This document shows, piece by piece, positions 27,684-37,358 of a DNA stretch of 64,000 bases. The stretch is from Herbiconiux sp. Its GTDB lineage: Bacteria > Actinomycetota > Actinomycetes > Actinomycetales > Microbacteriaceae. Under the pieces are notes generated by a model. It had not been told where the DNA came from, made no database searches, and worked only from the letters and a program-made list of their open reading frames with translations. Location: NCBI RefSeq assembly GCF_023264895.1, contig NZ_JAHFUY010000016.1:1-64000 (forward strand), given 5' to 3'. Within the stretch, counting starts at the first letter, position 1; every line of letters begins with the position of its first letter. The translations under genes and the position numbers were made by a program.

Positions 27684-27698
27684 GGCCGCTCTGCGGCC
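27684..27698. other. Short GC hairpin next to the riboswitch
   Basis: GGCCGC-TCT-GCGGCC: a 6-bp perfect stem, one base from the aptamer 5' end on the minus strand. It may insulate the aptamer fold or end read-through from the YyaL gene. Confidence 0.45.
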
Positions 27699-27775
27699 TT
27701 GACTCCATTCTGGCAGAGCTGCCTGATCAAGGCCCGTGCACGAGCGGGTCAGCCTGCTCAGTCGGGTCAGCCGGC

Positions 27776-29722
27776 TCAGCCGGCGAGGCCGTCGGCGGTG
27801 GTGGTGGGGAGGCGGCAGACGAAGTCGTGGCAGAGGTAGGCGGTGGGGCGGGCGTCGCGGGTGGAGCGGTCGGCGAAGAGGGCGAAGCCGGCGTCGGCGA
27901 GCAGGCGCGCCTGGGAGTCGGTGGCGACGGCGACGAGCGCGCCCGTGCGGCGGCGGACGGCGGCGCGGAGCTCGACGGCCTCGGGGCCTGCGGCGGCCTC
28001 GGCCTCGCCGGCGGCATCGGCCTTGCCGGCGGGATCGGCGGGCCCCGGGTCGACGGCGGCGACGGGATCCGGCTCGAGGAGCACGAGCTGCTCCTCGGGG
28101 CGCCCGAACGAGGCGATGAGCTGCAGCGTGCGGCCGAACGAGATGGGCTGCGCGAGGGCCTGGGCCGCGAGCGGGGCGAGGAGCTCGCGGGCGGCCTCGC
28201 GGTGGCGGCCCTCGCCCGTGAGGCCGTGCAGCAGCAGGAGCGCCGAGGCCGTGGCGCTCGTGGCCGAGGGGTAGGCGGCCTCGGAGGGGTCGAGCTCGAC
28301 GAGGAGGCCCTGGGCCGCGAGCACCGGATCGCCGCCGCCCGGGGCCCGGAAGCCGGAGTCGACGAGCGCCTGCACGAGCGTCCGGCCCGCTTCGGCGTAG
28401 CGTGCCGAGCCCGTGACGGCCGCGAGCCGCAGGAGTCCCTCGGCGAGCAGGCCGTAGTCCTCGGGGGTGGAGGCGGCCGACGAGAGGCGGCCGGCGATCG
28501 AGGCCCGCACCAGGCGGGTCGAGCCGTCGCCGGCGGAGACGACGTGCAGGGCGAGGAGGTGGTCGGCGGCGTGCCGGGCCGCGAGCATCCACTCGGGGTG
28601 GTCGAGGGCGAAGGAGGCGTGGGCGAGGGCGCCGATGGCGAGGCCGTTCCAGCCGGCGAGCACCTTCTCGTCGAGTGCGGGCGGGGTCTGGCGTGCCCGG
28701 GCGGCGGCGTCGAGGCGGTAGTAGCCGCCCTCGGTGCGGGCTCCGTCGACGGTGCTCTCGGAGTCCTGCGCCGACGCGAAGCCGCCGGAAGGGAGCTGGA
28801 GGCCCTCCACGAGGTAGCGGGCGATGCCCTCGGCCGTCTCGCGCAGCAGCTCGTCGCCCGTCTGCGCCCACGCCGTCGTGTACGCATCCAGGAGCAGGGA
28901 GTTGTCGTAGAGCATCCGCTCGTAGTGGGGCTCGCTCCAGTCGCGGCGGGTGCCGTAGCGGAAGAAGCCGCCCTCGACCGGATCGCGGAGCTCGGAGCGC
29001 GCCATCGCGGTGAGGGCGCGGTGCGCGACGGAGCGGGCTGCACCAGGCAGCTCGAGCAGCAGGCCGAGCACCGGGGCCATGGGGAACTTGGGGGCGTCGC
29101 CGAAGCCGCCGTATTCGCGGTCCTCGTGCGCGAGCAGGCCGTCGACCGCGGTGGAGATCGTCGCGGCGTCGGGCAGCGTATCCGCTCCCCCGTCTGATCC
29201 AGACCGGGCGGCCCCCGACCCCACGGCCCCCGCGATCGCCGCCGCGAGCCGCTCGGCGGTGTCGACGACCTCCTCGTGCCGGGCCGTCCACGCCTCGTCG
29301 ACCGCGTCGAGCACCTGCGAGAACGCCGGATGCCCGTCGACCGGCACCGGCGGCCAGTACGTCCCCGCGTAGAAGGGCCGGCCCTCCGGTGTCACGAACA
29401 CGTTGAGCGGCCAGCCGAGGTTGGGCGTGAAGGCCCCCGCGGCGGTGAGGTAGACCGAGTCGACCTCCGGATGCTCCTCCCGGTCGACCTTGATCGCCAC
29501 GAACCGCGCGTTGAGGCGCTCGGCGAGCACCGGATCGGCGAAGCTCTCGCGCGCCATCACGTGGCACCAGTGGCAGGTGGAGTAGCCGATCGAGACGAGC
29601 AGGGGGACGTTGCGGCGGCGCGCCTCGGCGAAGGCCTCCTCGCCCCACGGGTACCAGTCGACGGGGTTCGAGGCGTGCGAGCGGAGGTAGGGGCTGACGG
29701 CGTCGGCGAGGCGGTTGGTCAT
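27776..29722 (-). CDS. YyaL/Spata20-type thioredoxin domain-containing protein (DUF255)
   Basis: A 648-residue two-domain protein. Residues about 1-160 are a thioredoxin-like domain with the family start [24 protein letters not shown] (conserved core [12 protein letters not shown]) and the CHWCHVM active site near residue 50, then DREEHPEVD. The rest is an (alpha/alpha)6-barrel with [21 protein letters not shown]-type blocks (core [12 protein letters not shown]) and [13 protein letters not shown], resembling N-acylglucosamine 2-epimerase. The catalytic role of this widespread family is unknown. Its ATG overlaps the stop of the DUF1684 gene upstream (ATGA), so the two are coupled. Confidence 0.94.
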   Translation of the reverse strand: MTNRLADAVSPYLRSHASNPVDWYPWGEEAFAEARRRNVPLLVSIGYSTCHWCHVMARESFADPVLAERLNARFVAIKVDREEHPEVDSVYLTAAGAFTPNLGWPLNVFVTPEGRPFYAGTYWPPVPVDGHPAFSQVLDAVDEAWTARHEEVVDTAERLAAAIAGAVGSGAARSGSDGGADTLPDAATISTAVDGLLAHEDREYGGFGDAPKFPMAPVLGLLLELPGAARSVAHRALTAMARSELRDPVEGGFFRYGTRRDWSEPHYERMLYDNSLLLDAYTTAWAQTGDELLRETAEGIARYLVEGLQLPSGGFASAQDSESTVDGARTEGGYYRLDAAARARQTPPALDEKVLAGWNGLAIGALAHASFALDHPEWMLAARHAADHLLALHVVSAGDGSTRLVRASIAGRLSSAASTPEDYGLLAEGLLRLAAVTGSARYAEAGRTLVQALVDSGFRAPGGGDPVLAAQGLLVELDPSEAAYPSATSATASALLLLHGLTGEGRHREAARELLAPLAAQALAQPISFGRTLQLIASFGRPEEQLVLLEPDPVAAVDPGPADPAGKADAAGEAEAAAGPEAVELRAAVRRRTGALVAVATDSQARLLADAGFALFADRSTRDARPTAYLCHDFVCRLPTTTADGLAG

Positions 29723-30534
29723 CGGGCGGGCTCCTCCGGCAGGCGGTCGACGGTCTTCTCACCGGCCCGCACCGCCACCGGGAGGCGGTTCTGCGGGGCG
29801 GGCATGGGGCAGAGGTAGAAGTCGGCGAAGGCGCAGGGCGGCAGGTAGGCGCGGTTGAAGTCGACCTCGATCGGCTGCGAGCCGTCTCCGTCACCGTCGC
29901 GGTCTCCATCACCGGCGCCGTCACCGGCACCGTCCTGGGCCTTCAGCCGCAGGAAGCGAAAGCGGTAGGTCTCGCCGCCGCTCGTGCTGTCGCTGAAGAC
30001 GACCTGCATCCCGGATCGGGCGCCGGTCGCGAGCAGGGCGACCTCCTCGCCGCCGAGCCGCAGGTGCACGGTTCCGGCGAGCGCGTAGCTCTCGACGTAG
30101 CCGTCGATCTCGTGGATGTCGACGCTCGATCCGTCGGCGGCCGGTTCGAAGCGACCGGTCAGCACCCAGGCGGGGTCGGGCGGGAAGGCGTCGATGCCGG
30201 CCACGGCGGCACGGTCCGGCGCGTCGGCGTCGAGCACCCGCAGCGCCACCTCGTCGTCGCGCCGGTGGTGGCGGAGGAGCAGCCGACCGAGCTCGAGCTC
30301 ACCGCCCTCCGCGAGGTGGATGTCGGCGGACCCCGGTAGCCCCTCGCCCACGATCTCGCCCTCCTCGAGCCGCCACGTGCCGGGCAGCCCTTCGAGTCGC
30401 TGCGGCGCGGGCGAGAGCCAGTTCGTCGCCACGAGGGAGGCGAGGCCGTAGGGCGCCGTCGCCGCGCGGAGCCGCGCGGTCTGCCAGCTCGCCCAGGCCT
30501 CGCCGAAGGTGCGGGTCGTCTCACTCGTCGTCAC
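29719..30534 (-). CDS. DUF1684 domain protein
   Basis: A 271-residue protein of the DUF1684 family. Its hallmark C-terminal motif [20 protein letters not shown]-type (core [26 protein letters not shown]) is intact. Function is unknown. A run of about 20 Asp/Gly residues (around residues 201-220, 29880-29940) is inserted between [12 protein letters not shown] and IEVDFNRAY; it is encoded by imperfect 6/9-bp repeats. The GTG start at 30534 is preceded by TATCGT with a 7-nt gap (leaderless). First gene of an operon with the YyaL protein. Confidence 0.9.
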   Translation of the reverse strand: MTTSETTRTFGEAWASWQTARLRAATAPYGLASLVATNWLSPAPQRLEGLPGTWRLEEGEIVGEGLPGSADIHLAEGGELELGRLLLRHHRRDDEVALRVLDADAPDRAAVAGIDAFPPDPAWVLTGRFEPAADGSSVDIHEIDGYVESYALAGTVHLRLGGEEVALLATGARSGMQVVFSDSTSGGETYRFRFLRLKAQDGAGDGAGDGDRDGDGDGSQPIEVDFNRAYLPPCAFADFYLCPMPAPQNRLPVAVRAGEKTVDRLPEEPAR

Positions 30535-30541
30535 CCCGCTG

Positions 30542-30547
30542 ACGATA
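30542..30547 (-). promoter_or_regulatory. Leaderless -10 hexamer of the DUF1684 gene
   Basis: TATCGT on the minus strand, 7 nt before the GTG at 30534. Confidence 0.5.
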
Positions 30548-30609
30548 CGCCTGCCTCCGGCCCGGCGCCCCGGCCTCGACTATCGGCCTGCGCTCGACTA
30601 TGCGCCTGC

Positions 30610-30721
30610 TCCTCGACCCGATCGGCCCTCGACCTCACCGACCCTCGACCCGACCGGCCCTCGACCTCACCGACCCTCGACCCGACCGACCCTCGACCTC
30701 ACCGGCCCTCGACGCGATCGG
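30610..30721. repeat. 16-bp minisatellite, seven copies
   Basis: Exactly 112 bp made of seven 16-bp units of the form CCCTCGACCYSACCGR, with versions CCTCACCGA and CCCGACCGG alternating in the middle units. It fills most of the divergent promoter region between the DUF1684 gene and the hydrolase at 30745 and ends 10 bp before that gene's -10 hexamer. Non-coding; the unit is not a multiple of three. Confidence 0.9.
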
Positions 30722-30731
30722 AGGGCGCGGC

Positions 30732-30737
30732 TACATT
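30732..30737 (+). promoter_or_regulatory. Leaderless -10 hexamer of the hydrolase at 30745
   Basis: TACATT ends 7 nt before the ATG; the 16-bp repeat array occupies the place of the -35 region. Confidence 0.5.
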
Positions 30738-30744
30738 CGGTGGC

Positions 30745-31554
30745 ATGACCGAGTTCACCACCACCGCCCGCGGCGACCGCCTCGCCTTCGACCGCTACGG
30801 GGAGGGCCCCGCCCTAGTCTTCATCGCCGGTGCCGGGCCGTTCCGCGCGGGCGACCCCATCACCACCGAGACCGCCGAGCTCGCCGCCCGCGAGGGCCTC
30901 ACCACCCTCGTGTTCGACCGCCTCGGCCGGGGCGAGAGCGAGGCGGACGGCCTGCTCGATCTCGACCGCGAGCTCGCCGCCATCCGTGCCGCCATCGAGG
31001 CCGCCACCGGCAACGCGAGCACCCCCGCCGTGCTCTGCGGCCACTCCTCGGGCTGCTCCCTGGCCGTGGCCGCCGCGGCGGCGGGGCTGCCCGTGAACGG
31101 GCTCGCGCTGTGGGAGTTCCCGCTCACCGACGACGCCGACGACACGGCAGCCTGGATCGCGGAGTTCGAGCGGCTGCTCGACGCGGGAGACCTCGAGTCC
31201 GCCCAGCGCCAGTACATGCGCGACATGCCGCCGGAGTTCCTGGCCCAGGCCAGCGGGTCACCCGCGTGGCCGGCCATCGTGCAGGCGGCCCGCACCCTCC
31301 GGGCCGACGGCCAGTCGCTCGTCTGGGCCACGCGGGCGCTCGCCCAGGGCGACCTCGCGCGCATCCGGGTGCCGGTCCTCACGATGTACGGCACCGAGAC
31401 CTTCCCCGTGATGCGCACGGCCGCCTCGCTCGTCGTGGGCGCCATGCCCCAGGCGGTCGAGAAGGAGGTCGCCGGCGCCTGGCACTCCTGGGAGCCGGCC
31501 CCCATGGCCGCCGAGCTCGCGGCCTTCACCCTCTCCTGCCCCCTCCCCGCCTGA
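30745..31554 (+). CDS. Alpha/beta fold hydrolase
   Basis: A 269-residue alpha/beta hydrolase. It shows VFIAGAGPF at the oxyanion position, DRLGRGESE, the nucleophile elbow GHSSGC near residue 99 (Ser100 region), VPVLTMYGTET before the acid strand, and AWHSWEPAP with the candidate catalytic histidine. Related proteins are labelled alpha/beta hydrolase without known substrate. It is a single gene with its own leaderless promoter (TACATT 7 nt before the ATG). The upstream minisatellite may influence expression. Confidence 0.85.
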   Translation: MTEFTTTARGDRLAFDRYGEGPALVFIAGAGPFRAGDPITTETAELAAREGLTTLVFDRLGRGESEADGLLDLDRELAAIRAAIEAATGNASTPAVLCGHSSGCSLAVAAAAAGLPVNGLALWEFPLTDDADDTAAWIAEFERLLDAGDLESAQRQYMRDMPPEFLAQASGSPAWPAIVQAARTLRADGQSLVWATRALAQGDLARIRVPVLTMYGTETFPVMRTAASLVVGAMPQAVEKEVAGAWHSWEPAPMAAELAAFTLSCPLPA

Positions 31555-31615
31555 CCCTCCCGCTTCCCCGCTCCACCCCACCCCGCCCCACCACCCCACC
31601 CCGCCCACCTTCTGC

Positions 31616-31682
31616 TGAGTCGCGTCCAAGTGCTCCCATTCCGGGCCGTCGGCGCCCTATGACGACACTTCGGCGCGACTCA
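31616..31682. repeat. Long imperfect inverted repeat before hrpA
   Basis: Arms of 17 nt (31616-31632, TGAGTCGCGTCCAAGTG; 31666-31682) with two mismatches around a 33-nt centre containing GTCGGCGCCCT. It lies in the 208-bp gap between two genes on the plus strand and may end transcription of the hydrolase gene. Its layout and core resemble the repeat at 3125-3193. Confidence 0.7.
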
Positions 31683-31747
31683 CGAGCGGGTGGGGGTGGT
31701 GGGGGTGAAAGGGGGCGAGGGGCGCCCGCAGGGTGCGGTGATCGTCG

Positions 31748-31753
31748 TACGAT
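31748..31753 (+). promoter_or_regulatory. -10 hexamer of hrpA
   Basis: TACGAT ends 9 nt before the hrpA ATG, so the mRNA would have a leader of at most a few bases. GGAGGG overlaps this gap but is too close to the 5' end to be a normal ribosome binding site. Confidence 0.45.
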
Positions 31754-31762
31754 GGAGGGCTC

Positions 31763-34700
31763 ATGTCCGAGACCTCCCCGCTGCGCATCGTCTTCCCTCC
31801 CGAGCTGCCCGTCAGCCAGAGGAAGGACGACATCGCCGACGCCATCCGCGACCACCAGGTCGTGATCGTGGCCGGTGCCACAGGTTCGGGCAAGACCACG
31901 CAGCTGCCGAAGATCTGCCTCGAGCTCGGCCGCGAGAACATCGGGCACACCCAGCCCCGCCGACTCGCCGCCCGCACGATCGCGGAGCGCATCGCCGAGG
32001 AGCTCGGCCAGGAGGTCGGCGGTCTCGTCGGCTACCAGGTGCGGTTCACCGACCGCGCGAGCGCCGCCACCCGCATCAAGCTGATGACCGATGGCATCCT
32101 GCTCAATGAGATGAACCACGACCGGATGCTCAGCCGGTACGACACGATCATCATCGACGAGGCCCACGAGCGCAGCCTCAACATCGACTTCCTGCTCGGC
32201 TACCTCAAGCAGCTGCTGCCGAGGCGCCCCGACCTCAAGCTCATCATCACGAGCGCCACGATCGACCCCGAGAGCTTCGCGCGGCACTTCGCCGCGGCCG
32301 ATGGGACTCCGGCACCGATCGTGGAGGTCTCGGGGCGCACGTTCCCGGTCGAGATCCGGTACCGGCCCCTGGCTCCGGATGCGGACGGCGACGACGGCGA
32401 CGAGGACGTCGACGCGCGTCCGGCCGGCAGGCCGCGATCCGGGGGCTCCGGCTCCGGCGAGCGCGAGCCCAAGGACCTCTTCGAAGGCATTGGCGAGGCG
32501 CTCGACGAGCTCGAGCGCGAGGCTCCGGGCGACGTGCTCGTCTTCCTCTCCGGTGAGAACGAGATCCGGGACGCCGAGGACGCCCTGCGCGGCAAGTACG
32601 CCTCCCGCAGCGCGTCGACCGGCAACGGCGTGGAGGTGCTGCCGCTCTACGGCCGGCTCAGCGCCGCCGACCAGCACCGGGTCTTCCAGCGCTCGTCGAC
32701 CCCGGGCATCCGGCGTCGCGTCATCCTCGCCACCAACGTGGCCGAGACGAGCCTCACGGTGCCCGGTATCAAGTACGTGATCGACTCCGGCACGGCGCGC
32801 ATCAGCCGGTACTCGGTGCGCTCGAAGGTGCAGCGACTGCCGATCGAGCCGATCTCGCAGGCGAGCGCCAATCAGCGCTCCGGCCGGTCTGGCCGCACGA
32901 GCGACGGCATCGCCATCCGCCTCTACTCGGAGGAGGACTACACGCGGCGCCCCGAGTTCACCGACCCCGAGATCCTGCGCACGAACCTCGCAGCCGTCAT
33001 CCTGCAGATGATCTCGCTCGGGCTCGGCGACGTCGCCGCGTTCCCGTTCCTGCAGCCGCCGGACTCGCGCGGCATCAAGGACGGCGTCGACCTCCTCACC
33101 GAGCTGAACGCCCTGCGCACCCCCGAGTCGAAGGATGCGCTGCCCCGGCTCACCGCCGTGGGCCGCGATCTCGCCCGTCTGCCGATCGAGCCGCGGTTCG
33201 CCCGCATGGTGGTCGAGTCCAAGCGCACGGGGACGAGCCGCGAGGTGCTCGCGATCGTGGCCGGCCTCACGATCCAGGATCCGCGGGAGCGCCCGCTCGA
33301 GAAGCGCGGCCGCGCCGACGAGCTGCACGCGCGGTTCGCCGACCAGTCGAGCGACTTCCTGACCCTGCTGAACCTCTGGAACTACCTGGAGGAGAAGCAG
33401 CGCGAGCTCTCGTCGAGCGCGTTCCGGCGGCTGTGCAAGGCCGAGTTCCTCAACTACCTGCGCATCCGCGAGTGGCAGGACGTCTACCGCCAGCTGCGCC
33501 AGCTCGCCAAGCCGCTCGGTCTCACCATCGGTGAGCCCGCGGTGAACCCGGATGGCATCCACAAGTCGATCCTGTCGGGCCTGCTCTCGCAGATCGGCCT
33601 GCGCGACCAGGCGAAGCGCGACTACGTGGGTGCCCGGCAGACGCGGTTCATGATCTTCCCGGGGTCGGCCCTCGCCAAGAAGCAGCCGGCGGCCGTCATG
33701 AGCGCCGAGCTCGTGGAGACGAGCCGCCTTTTCGCGCGCATGAACGCGGCGATCGACCCCACCTGGGCGGAGCCGCTCGCCGGTGACCTGCTGAAGCGCA
33801 GCTACTCCGAGCCGCACTGGGAGAAGAAGCAGGGCGCGGCCGTGGCCTACGAGCGGGTGACGCTCTTCGGGGTGCCGCTCGTGGCGCGGCGGCGGGTGCA
33901 GTTCGCGCGGATCGATCCCGAGTACGCGCGGGAGCTCTTCATCCGGCACGCGCTCGTGGAGGGCGAGTGGGAGTCGCAGCAGGCGTTCGACCGGGCCAAC
34001 CGGGAGTTCCGCCGCGATCTCGAGCAGCTCGAGGAGCGGTCGCGGCGGCGCGACATCCTGCTCGACGACGAGGCCGTGTTCGAGTTCTACCAGGCCCGCA
34101 TCCCGCGCGACGTGGTCTCGCAGCGGAGCTTCGAGGGGTGGTGGAAGAAGGCTCGGCACGACGACCCCGAGCTCCTCACGATGACCCTCGAGACGCTGCT
34201 GCCCGAGGGTGCGCCGGAGGTCGACGAGACCGAGTTCCCCGCGCAGTGGCAGCAGGGCGACCAGCGGCTGGCGCTGCGCTACCGCTTCGAGCCGGGGTCG
34301 GATGACGACGGTGTGACGGCGACCGTGCCGCTCGCACTGCTGCCGCGGCTCGAGGAGCGGGCGTTCGAGTCGCAGGTGCCGGGGTTCCGGCGGGAGCTCA
34401 CGACGGCGCTCATCCGCTCGCTGCCGAAGCGGCTGCGGGTGAACTTCGTGCCGGCCACCGACTGGGCGGAGCGGCTCGTCGACGCGCTCGGCGACGACGT
34501 CGGCGACGACTTCCTGGGCGAGCTCGCGGGGCTCATGAAGCAGCTCGCGCACGTGCCGGTGACCCGCGACGACTTCGACCGGGAGAAGCTGCCCGAGCAC
34601 CTGCGGGTGACGTTCCGGGTGATCGACGAGCGCGGGGCGACCGTGGGGGCCGGGAAGGATCTCGCGGCGCTGAAGGCGTCGCTCGCGGATGCGGCCCGGG

Positions 34701-35788
34701 CGAGCATCGCGCGCGCGTCCCGTGGTGAGGCGGGCGGGGCCGCGGGGGGTGGATCTGGCGGGTCTGGATCTGGTGGGTCTGGGTCTGGCGGGTCTGGGTC
34801 TGGCGGCTCTGCGGGATCCGGTGCCGCGCGCGGGAAGGCCGGGTCATCCGGGCCGGCGCCCACCGGTCCTGCGGTCGCGTCGCGCATCGCCACGGCGGGC
34901 GCTCGTCGTTCGGGTGGTTTCGCCGAGCGCTCTGGCATCACCACCTGGGACCTCGGTGAGCTGCCGCGCTTCGTCGACACCGAGCAGCACGGCGGAGTGA
35001 TCCGCGCCTATCCGGCGCTCGTCGACGAGAAGACATCGGTCTCGGTGCGCCTGATGGCGACGGCGGCGGAGCAGTCCGAGATTACGCCCACAGGTGTGCG
35101 GCGGCTGCTCCTGCTCGCGGTGCCGAGCCCGGCCTCGTATGTGCGGGAGCACCTCACCCAGAACGAGAAGCTCCTGCTCGCCACGAGCCCGTACCAGAAC
35201 GTTAACGCGCTCTTCGACGACGCCATGGCGGCGTGCGCCGACGAGGCGCTGTTCGCGCTGCATCCGGATGGCCTCGTCTGGACGGCGGCCGAGTTCGAGG
35301 CCGTGCGCGACCGGCTGTCGAAAGCGGTGCTGCCGCTGCTGGACCACACGATCGCGACGGTCCTGCGCATCCTGACCGCCGCTCGGGATGTCGACCGGGC
35401 CCTGAAGAAGACCTCGAGCATGGCGCTCCTGCCGGCCGTGAGCGATGCCCGGGAGCAGCTCGGTGCGCTCGTGCGCCCCCGCTTCATCAGCGAGACGGGT
35501 CTCGCCCGGCTCGAGCACCTGCCGCGGTACCTCGCGGCGATCGTCTACCGCCTCGAGAAGCTCCCCGACAACCCGGCTCGGGACCGCGCGTGGATGACCG
35601 AGGTGCAGACCGCCACGGCCCGCTACACCGACGCCGGCGGCCGCCTGCCCCTCGCCCCGCACTCCCCCGACGCGCTCGTCCGCGCCCGCTGGCTCCTCGA
35701 GGAGCTCCGCGTGAGCCTCTTCGCCCAGCCCCTCGGCACGGCGGAGCCGGCGTCGCTGCAGCGCCTGACGAAGCTGCTGGCTGGCTGA
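31763..35788 (+). CDS. hrpA: ATP-dependent RNA helicase HrpA
   Basis: A 1341-residue DEAH-box helicase. Walker A GATGSGKTT is at residues 38-46, DEAH at 132-135, TSATIDPESF as motif III, then the helicase C domain (LATNVAETSLTVPGI, QRSGRSGRT), HA2/OB-fold regions and the DUF3418 C-terminal domain. Length is typical (about 1300). E. coli HrpA acts on mRNA and stalled ribosomes. A Gly/Ser linker of about 40 residues (near 988-1030), coded by 15-bp repeats, splits the C-terminal region before GFAERSGITTWDLGELP. It stands alone, ending two bases before the convergent ABC ATPase. Confidence 0.95.
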   Translation: MSETSPLRIVFPPELPVSQRKDDIADAIRDHQVVIVAGATGSGKTTQLPKICLELGRENIGHTQPRRLAARTIAERIAEELGQEVGGLVGYQVRFTDRASAATRIKLMTDGILLNEMNHDRMLSRYDTIIIDEAHERSLNIDFLLGYLKQLLPRRPDLKLIITSATIDPESFARHFAAADGTPAPIVEVSGRTFPVEIRYRPLAPDADGDDGDEDVDARPAGRPRSGGSGSGEREPKDLFEGIGEALDELEREAPGDVLVFLSGENEIRDAEDALRGKYASRSASTGNGVEVLPLYGRLSAADQHRVFQRSSTPGIRRRVILATNVAETSLTVPGIKYVIDSGTARISRYSVRSKVQRLPIEPISQASANQRSGRSGRTSDGIAIRLYSEEDYTRRPEFTDPEILRTNLAAVILQMISLGLGDVAAFPFLQPPDSRGIKDGVDLLTELNALRTPESKDALPRLTAVGRDLARLPIEPRFARMVVESKRTGTSREVLAIVAGLTIQDPRERPLEKRGRADELHARFADQSSDFLTLLNLWNYLEEKQRELSSSAFRRLCKAEFLNYLRIREWQDVYRQLRQLAKPLGLTIGEPAVNPDGIHKSILSGLLSQIGLRDQAKRDYVGARQTRFMIFPGSALAKKQPAAVMSAELVETSRLFARMNAAIDPTWAEPLAGDLLKRSYSEPHWEKKQGAAVAYERVTLFGVPLVARRRVQFARIDPEYARELFIRHALVEGEWESQQAFDRANREFRRDLEQLEERSRRRDILLDDEAVFEFYQARIPRDVVSQRSFEGWWKKARHDDPELLTMTLETLLPEGAPEVDETEFPAQWQQGDQRLALRYRFEPGSDDDGVTATVPLALLPRLEERAFESQVPGFRRELTTALIRSLPKRLRVNFVPATDWAERLVDALGDDVGDDFLGELAGLMKQLAHVPVTRDDFDREKLPEHLRVTFRVIDERGATVGAGKDLAALKASLADAARASIARASRGEAGGAAGGGSGGSGSGGSGSGGSGSGGSAGSGAARGKAGSSGPAPTGPAVASRIATAGARRSGGFAERSGITTWDLGELPRFVDTEQHGGVIRAYPALVDEKTSVSVRLMATAAEQSEITPTGVRRLLLLAVPSPASYVREHLTQNEKLLLATSPYQNVNALFDDAMAACADEALFALHPDGLVWTAAEFEAVRDRLSKAVLPLLDHTIATVLRILTAARDVDRALKKTSSMALLPAVSDAREQLGALVRPRFISETGLARLEHLPRYLAAIVYRLEKLPDNPARDRAWMTEVQTATARYTDAGGRLPLAPHSPDALVRARWLLEELRVSLFAQPLGTAEPASLQRLTKLLAG
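34751..34810. repeat. 15-bp in-frame tandem repeat in hrpA
   Basis: Four units of GGRTCTGGYGGGTCT (34751-34765, 34766-34780, 34781-34795, 34796-34810) coding the Gly-Ser-Gly-Gly-Ser linker within HrpA. Confidence 0.9.
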
Positions 35789-35789
35789 A

Positions 35790-37358
35790 CTACTGGGAGC
35801 TGGCTGCCAGGAGGGCCTGCTCCGAGAGGCGGGCTCGGGGGATGTCGGCCAGCGTCGTGCCGTCGCCCAGGACCACGACTCGGTGGCAGATCTCGACGAG
35901 CTGCTCGTGGTCGCCCGAAATCACGAGCACCGCCGCTCCTGCTTCCGCCCGCGCGACGACCTGGTCGAGGAGCTCCTTCGCGGCTCCGGCGTCGACGCCC
36001 TGAGTGGGCTCGTGCAGCACGAGCACTCCGGGATCCAGCTGCAGCCACTTGGCGAAGACGACCTTCTGCTGATTGCCGCCACTGAAGCTCGACATCGGGC
36101 GCTCAGGGGCGAGCGGTCGCAGCCCCACCCCTTCGAGCGAGGCACGGGAGGCCGAGCGCTCCGCCCGAGAACGCAGGCCGAAAGCGCTCGAGAAGCGCCG
36201 CAGCACGGGCAGCGTCACGTTCTCCTCCGCCGTCGCGGCCACCCAGCAGCCGTCCCGCAGGCGATTGCCTGGCACCACGACGACGCCCGCCCCGATGGCA
36301 TCCTGGGGCTCACGGAGCTCGAGCACCCGCCCGTCGACCTCGATCCGGCCGGAGTCGGCGCGGTGGGCCCCCGAGAGGATCTCGGGCACCTCGTCCTGCC
36401 CCATCCCGGCCAGACCGGTGAGGCCCACGATCTCGCCCGCCCGCACCTCGAGGTCGAACCGGCGCAGCACGCCTCCGTCGAGTTCCCGCAGCCGCAGCCG
36501 CACCTCTCGAGGGTCGGCCGAGGGCGGCTCGGGGAAGAACTCATCGAGCTCACGGCCGAGCATGCTCGCGATGATGGCGTGCCGGTCGATGTCGGCGACG
36601 GCGCCGGTGAGCACGGTGGCTCCGTCGCGCAGGACGGTCAGCCGGTCGCAGGCCTCCTGCACCTCGTTCAGGCGATGGCTGATGAACACCACGGCGGCCC
36701 CCGTGTCGGCGACGGTGCGCATGAGTGCGAGCAGCCGCTCGGAGTCCTCCCGGCCGAGCGCGGCCGTCGGCTCGTCGAGGATGAACACATGGCGCCCGGG
36801 CCCACCCGATCCGTCGTGACCGAGCTGGGCCATGGCGCGCAGGATCCCCACCATGGCCCGCTCGGCGGGGCTGAGCTCGGCCACGAGGACATCGAGGGGC
36901 ACCACGAAGCCGATCGATTCCATCAGTCGCGTGAAGAGCGCCCGCTGCCGGCTGTTCCGTACCGGGCCGAGCAGTCGGGCTCCGTAGCCACCGGTCACGC
37001 CGAGGTTCTCGAGCACCGTCATCGTGTCGGCGAGGCCGATGTCCTGGTGGATGACGGCGATCCCGAAGCCGGCGGGATCGGTCACCGGCAGAGCGAGCTC
37101 CTCGCCGAAGAACGAAGCCGTGCCGGCATCCGGAGCGTGCACGCCCGTGAGGATCTTGACGAGCGTGCTCTTGCCGCACCCGTTCTGGCCGAGGAGCGCG
37201 TGCACCTCCCCGGCCCTCACCTCGAGGTCGACCCCGCGGAGCGCCCGCACGCCTCCGAACGATTTCTCGAGCCCCTCGACACGCAGCGCCACCGTGCCGC
37301 TCGGGGCCGCGAGCCCGCTCGATGCCCCTGACCCACCGAGGGCCGCGTCGCCGCTCAT
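35790..37358 (-). CDS. Sugar-type (CUT2) ABC importer, double ATP-binding protein
   Basis: A 522-residue ATPase with two ABC domains as in RbsA/MglA. Domain 1 has Walker A LGQNGCGKST, signature LSPAERAMVGILRA and Walker B VFILDEPTAAL. Domain 2 has the usual degenerate first loop (GLTGLAGMGQDE), FSGGNQQKVVFAKWL and VLVLHEPTQGVD. An N-terminal Gly/Ser/Ala stretch precedes the domain. The ATG at 37358 overlaps the permease stop (ATGA). Third gene of the binding protein-permease-ATPase operon that diverges from hyuAB. Despite the sugar-type family, cargo is probably related to the hydantoinase substrate. Confidence 0.94.
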   Translation of the reverse strand: MSGDAALGGSGASSGLAAPSGTVALRVEGLEKSFGGVRALRGVDLEVRAGEVHALLGQNGCGKSTLVKILTGVHAPDAGTASFFGEELALPVTDPAGFGIAVIHQDIGLADTMTVLENLGVTGGYGARLLGPVRNSRQRALFTRLMESIGFVVPLDVLVAELSPAERAMVGILRAMAQLGHDGSGGPGRHVFILDEPTAALGREDSERLLALMRTVADTGAAVVFISHRLNEVQEACDRLTVLRDGATVLTGAVADIDRHAIIASMLGRELDEFFPEPPSADPREVRLRLRELDGGVLRRFDLEVRAGEIVGLTGLAGMGQDEVPEILSGAHRADSGRIEVDGRVLELREPQDAIGAGVVVVPGNRLRDGCWVAATAEENVTLPVLRRFSSAFGLRSRAERSASRASLEGVGLRPLAPERPMSSFSGGNQQKVVFAKWLQLDPGVLVLHEPTQGVDAGAAKELLDQVVARAEAGAAVLVISGDHEQLVEICHRVVVLGDGTTLADIPRARLSEQALLAASSQ

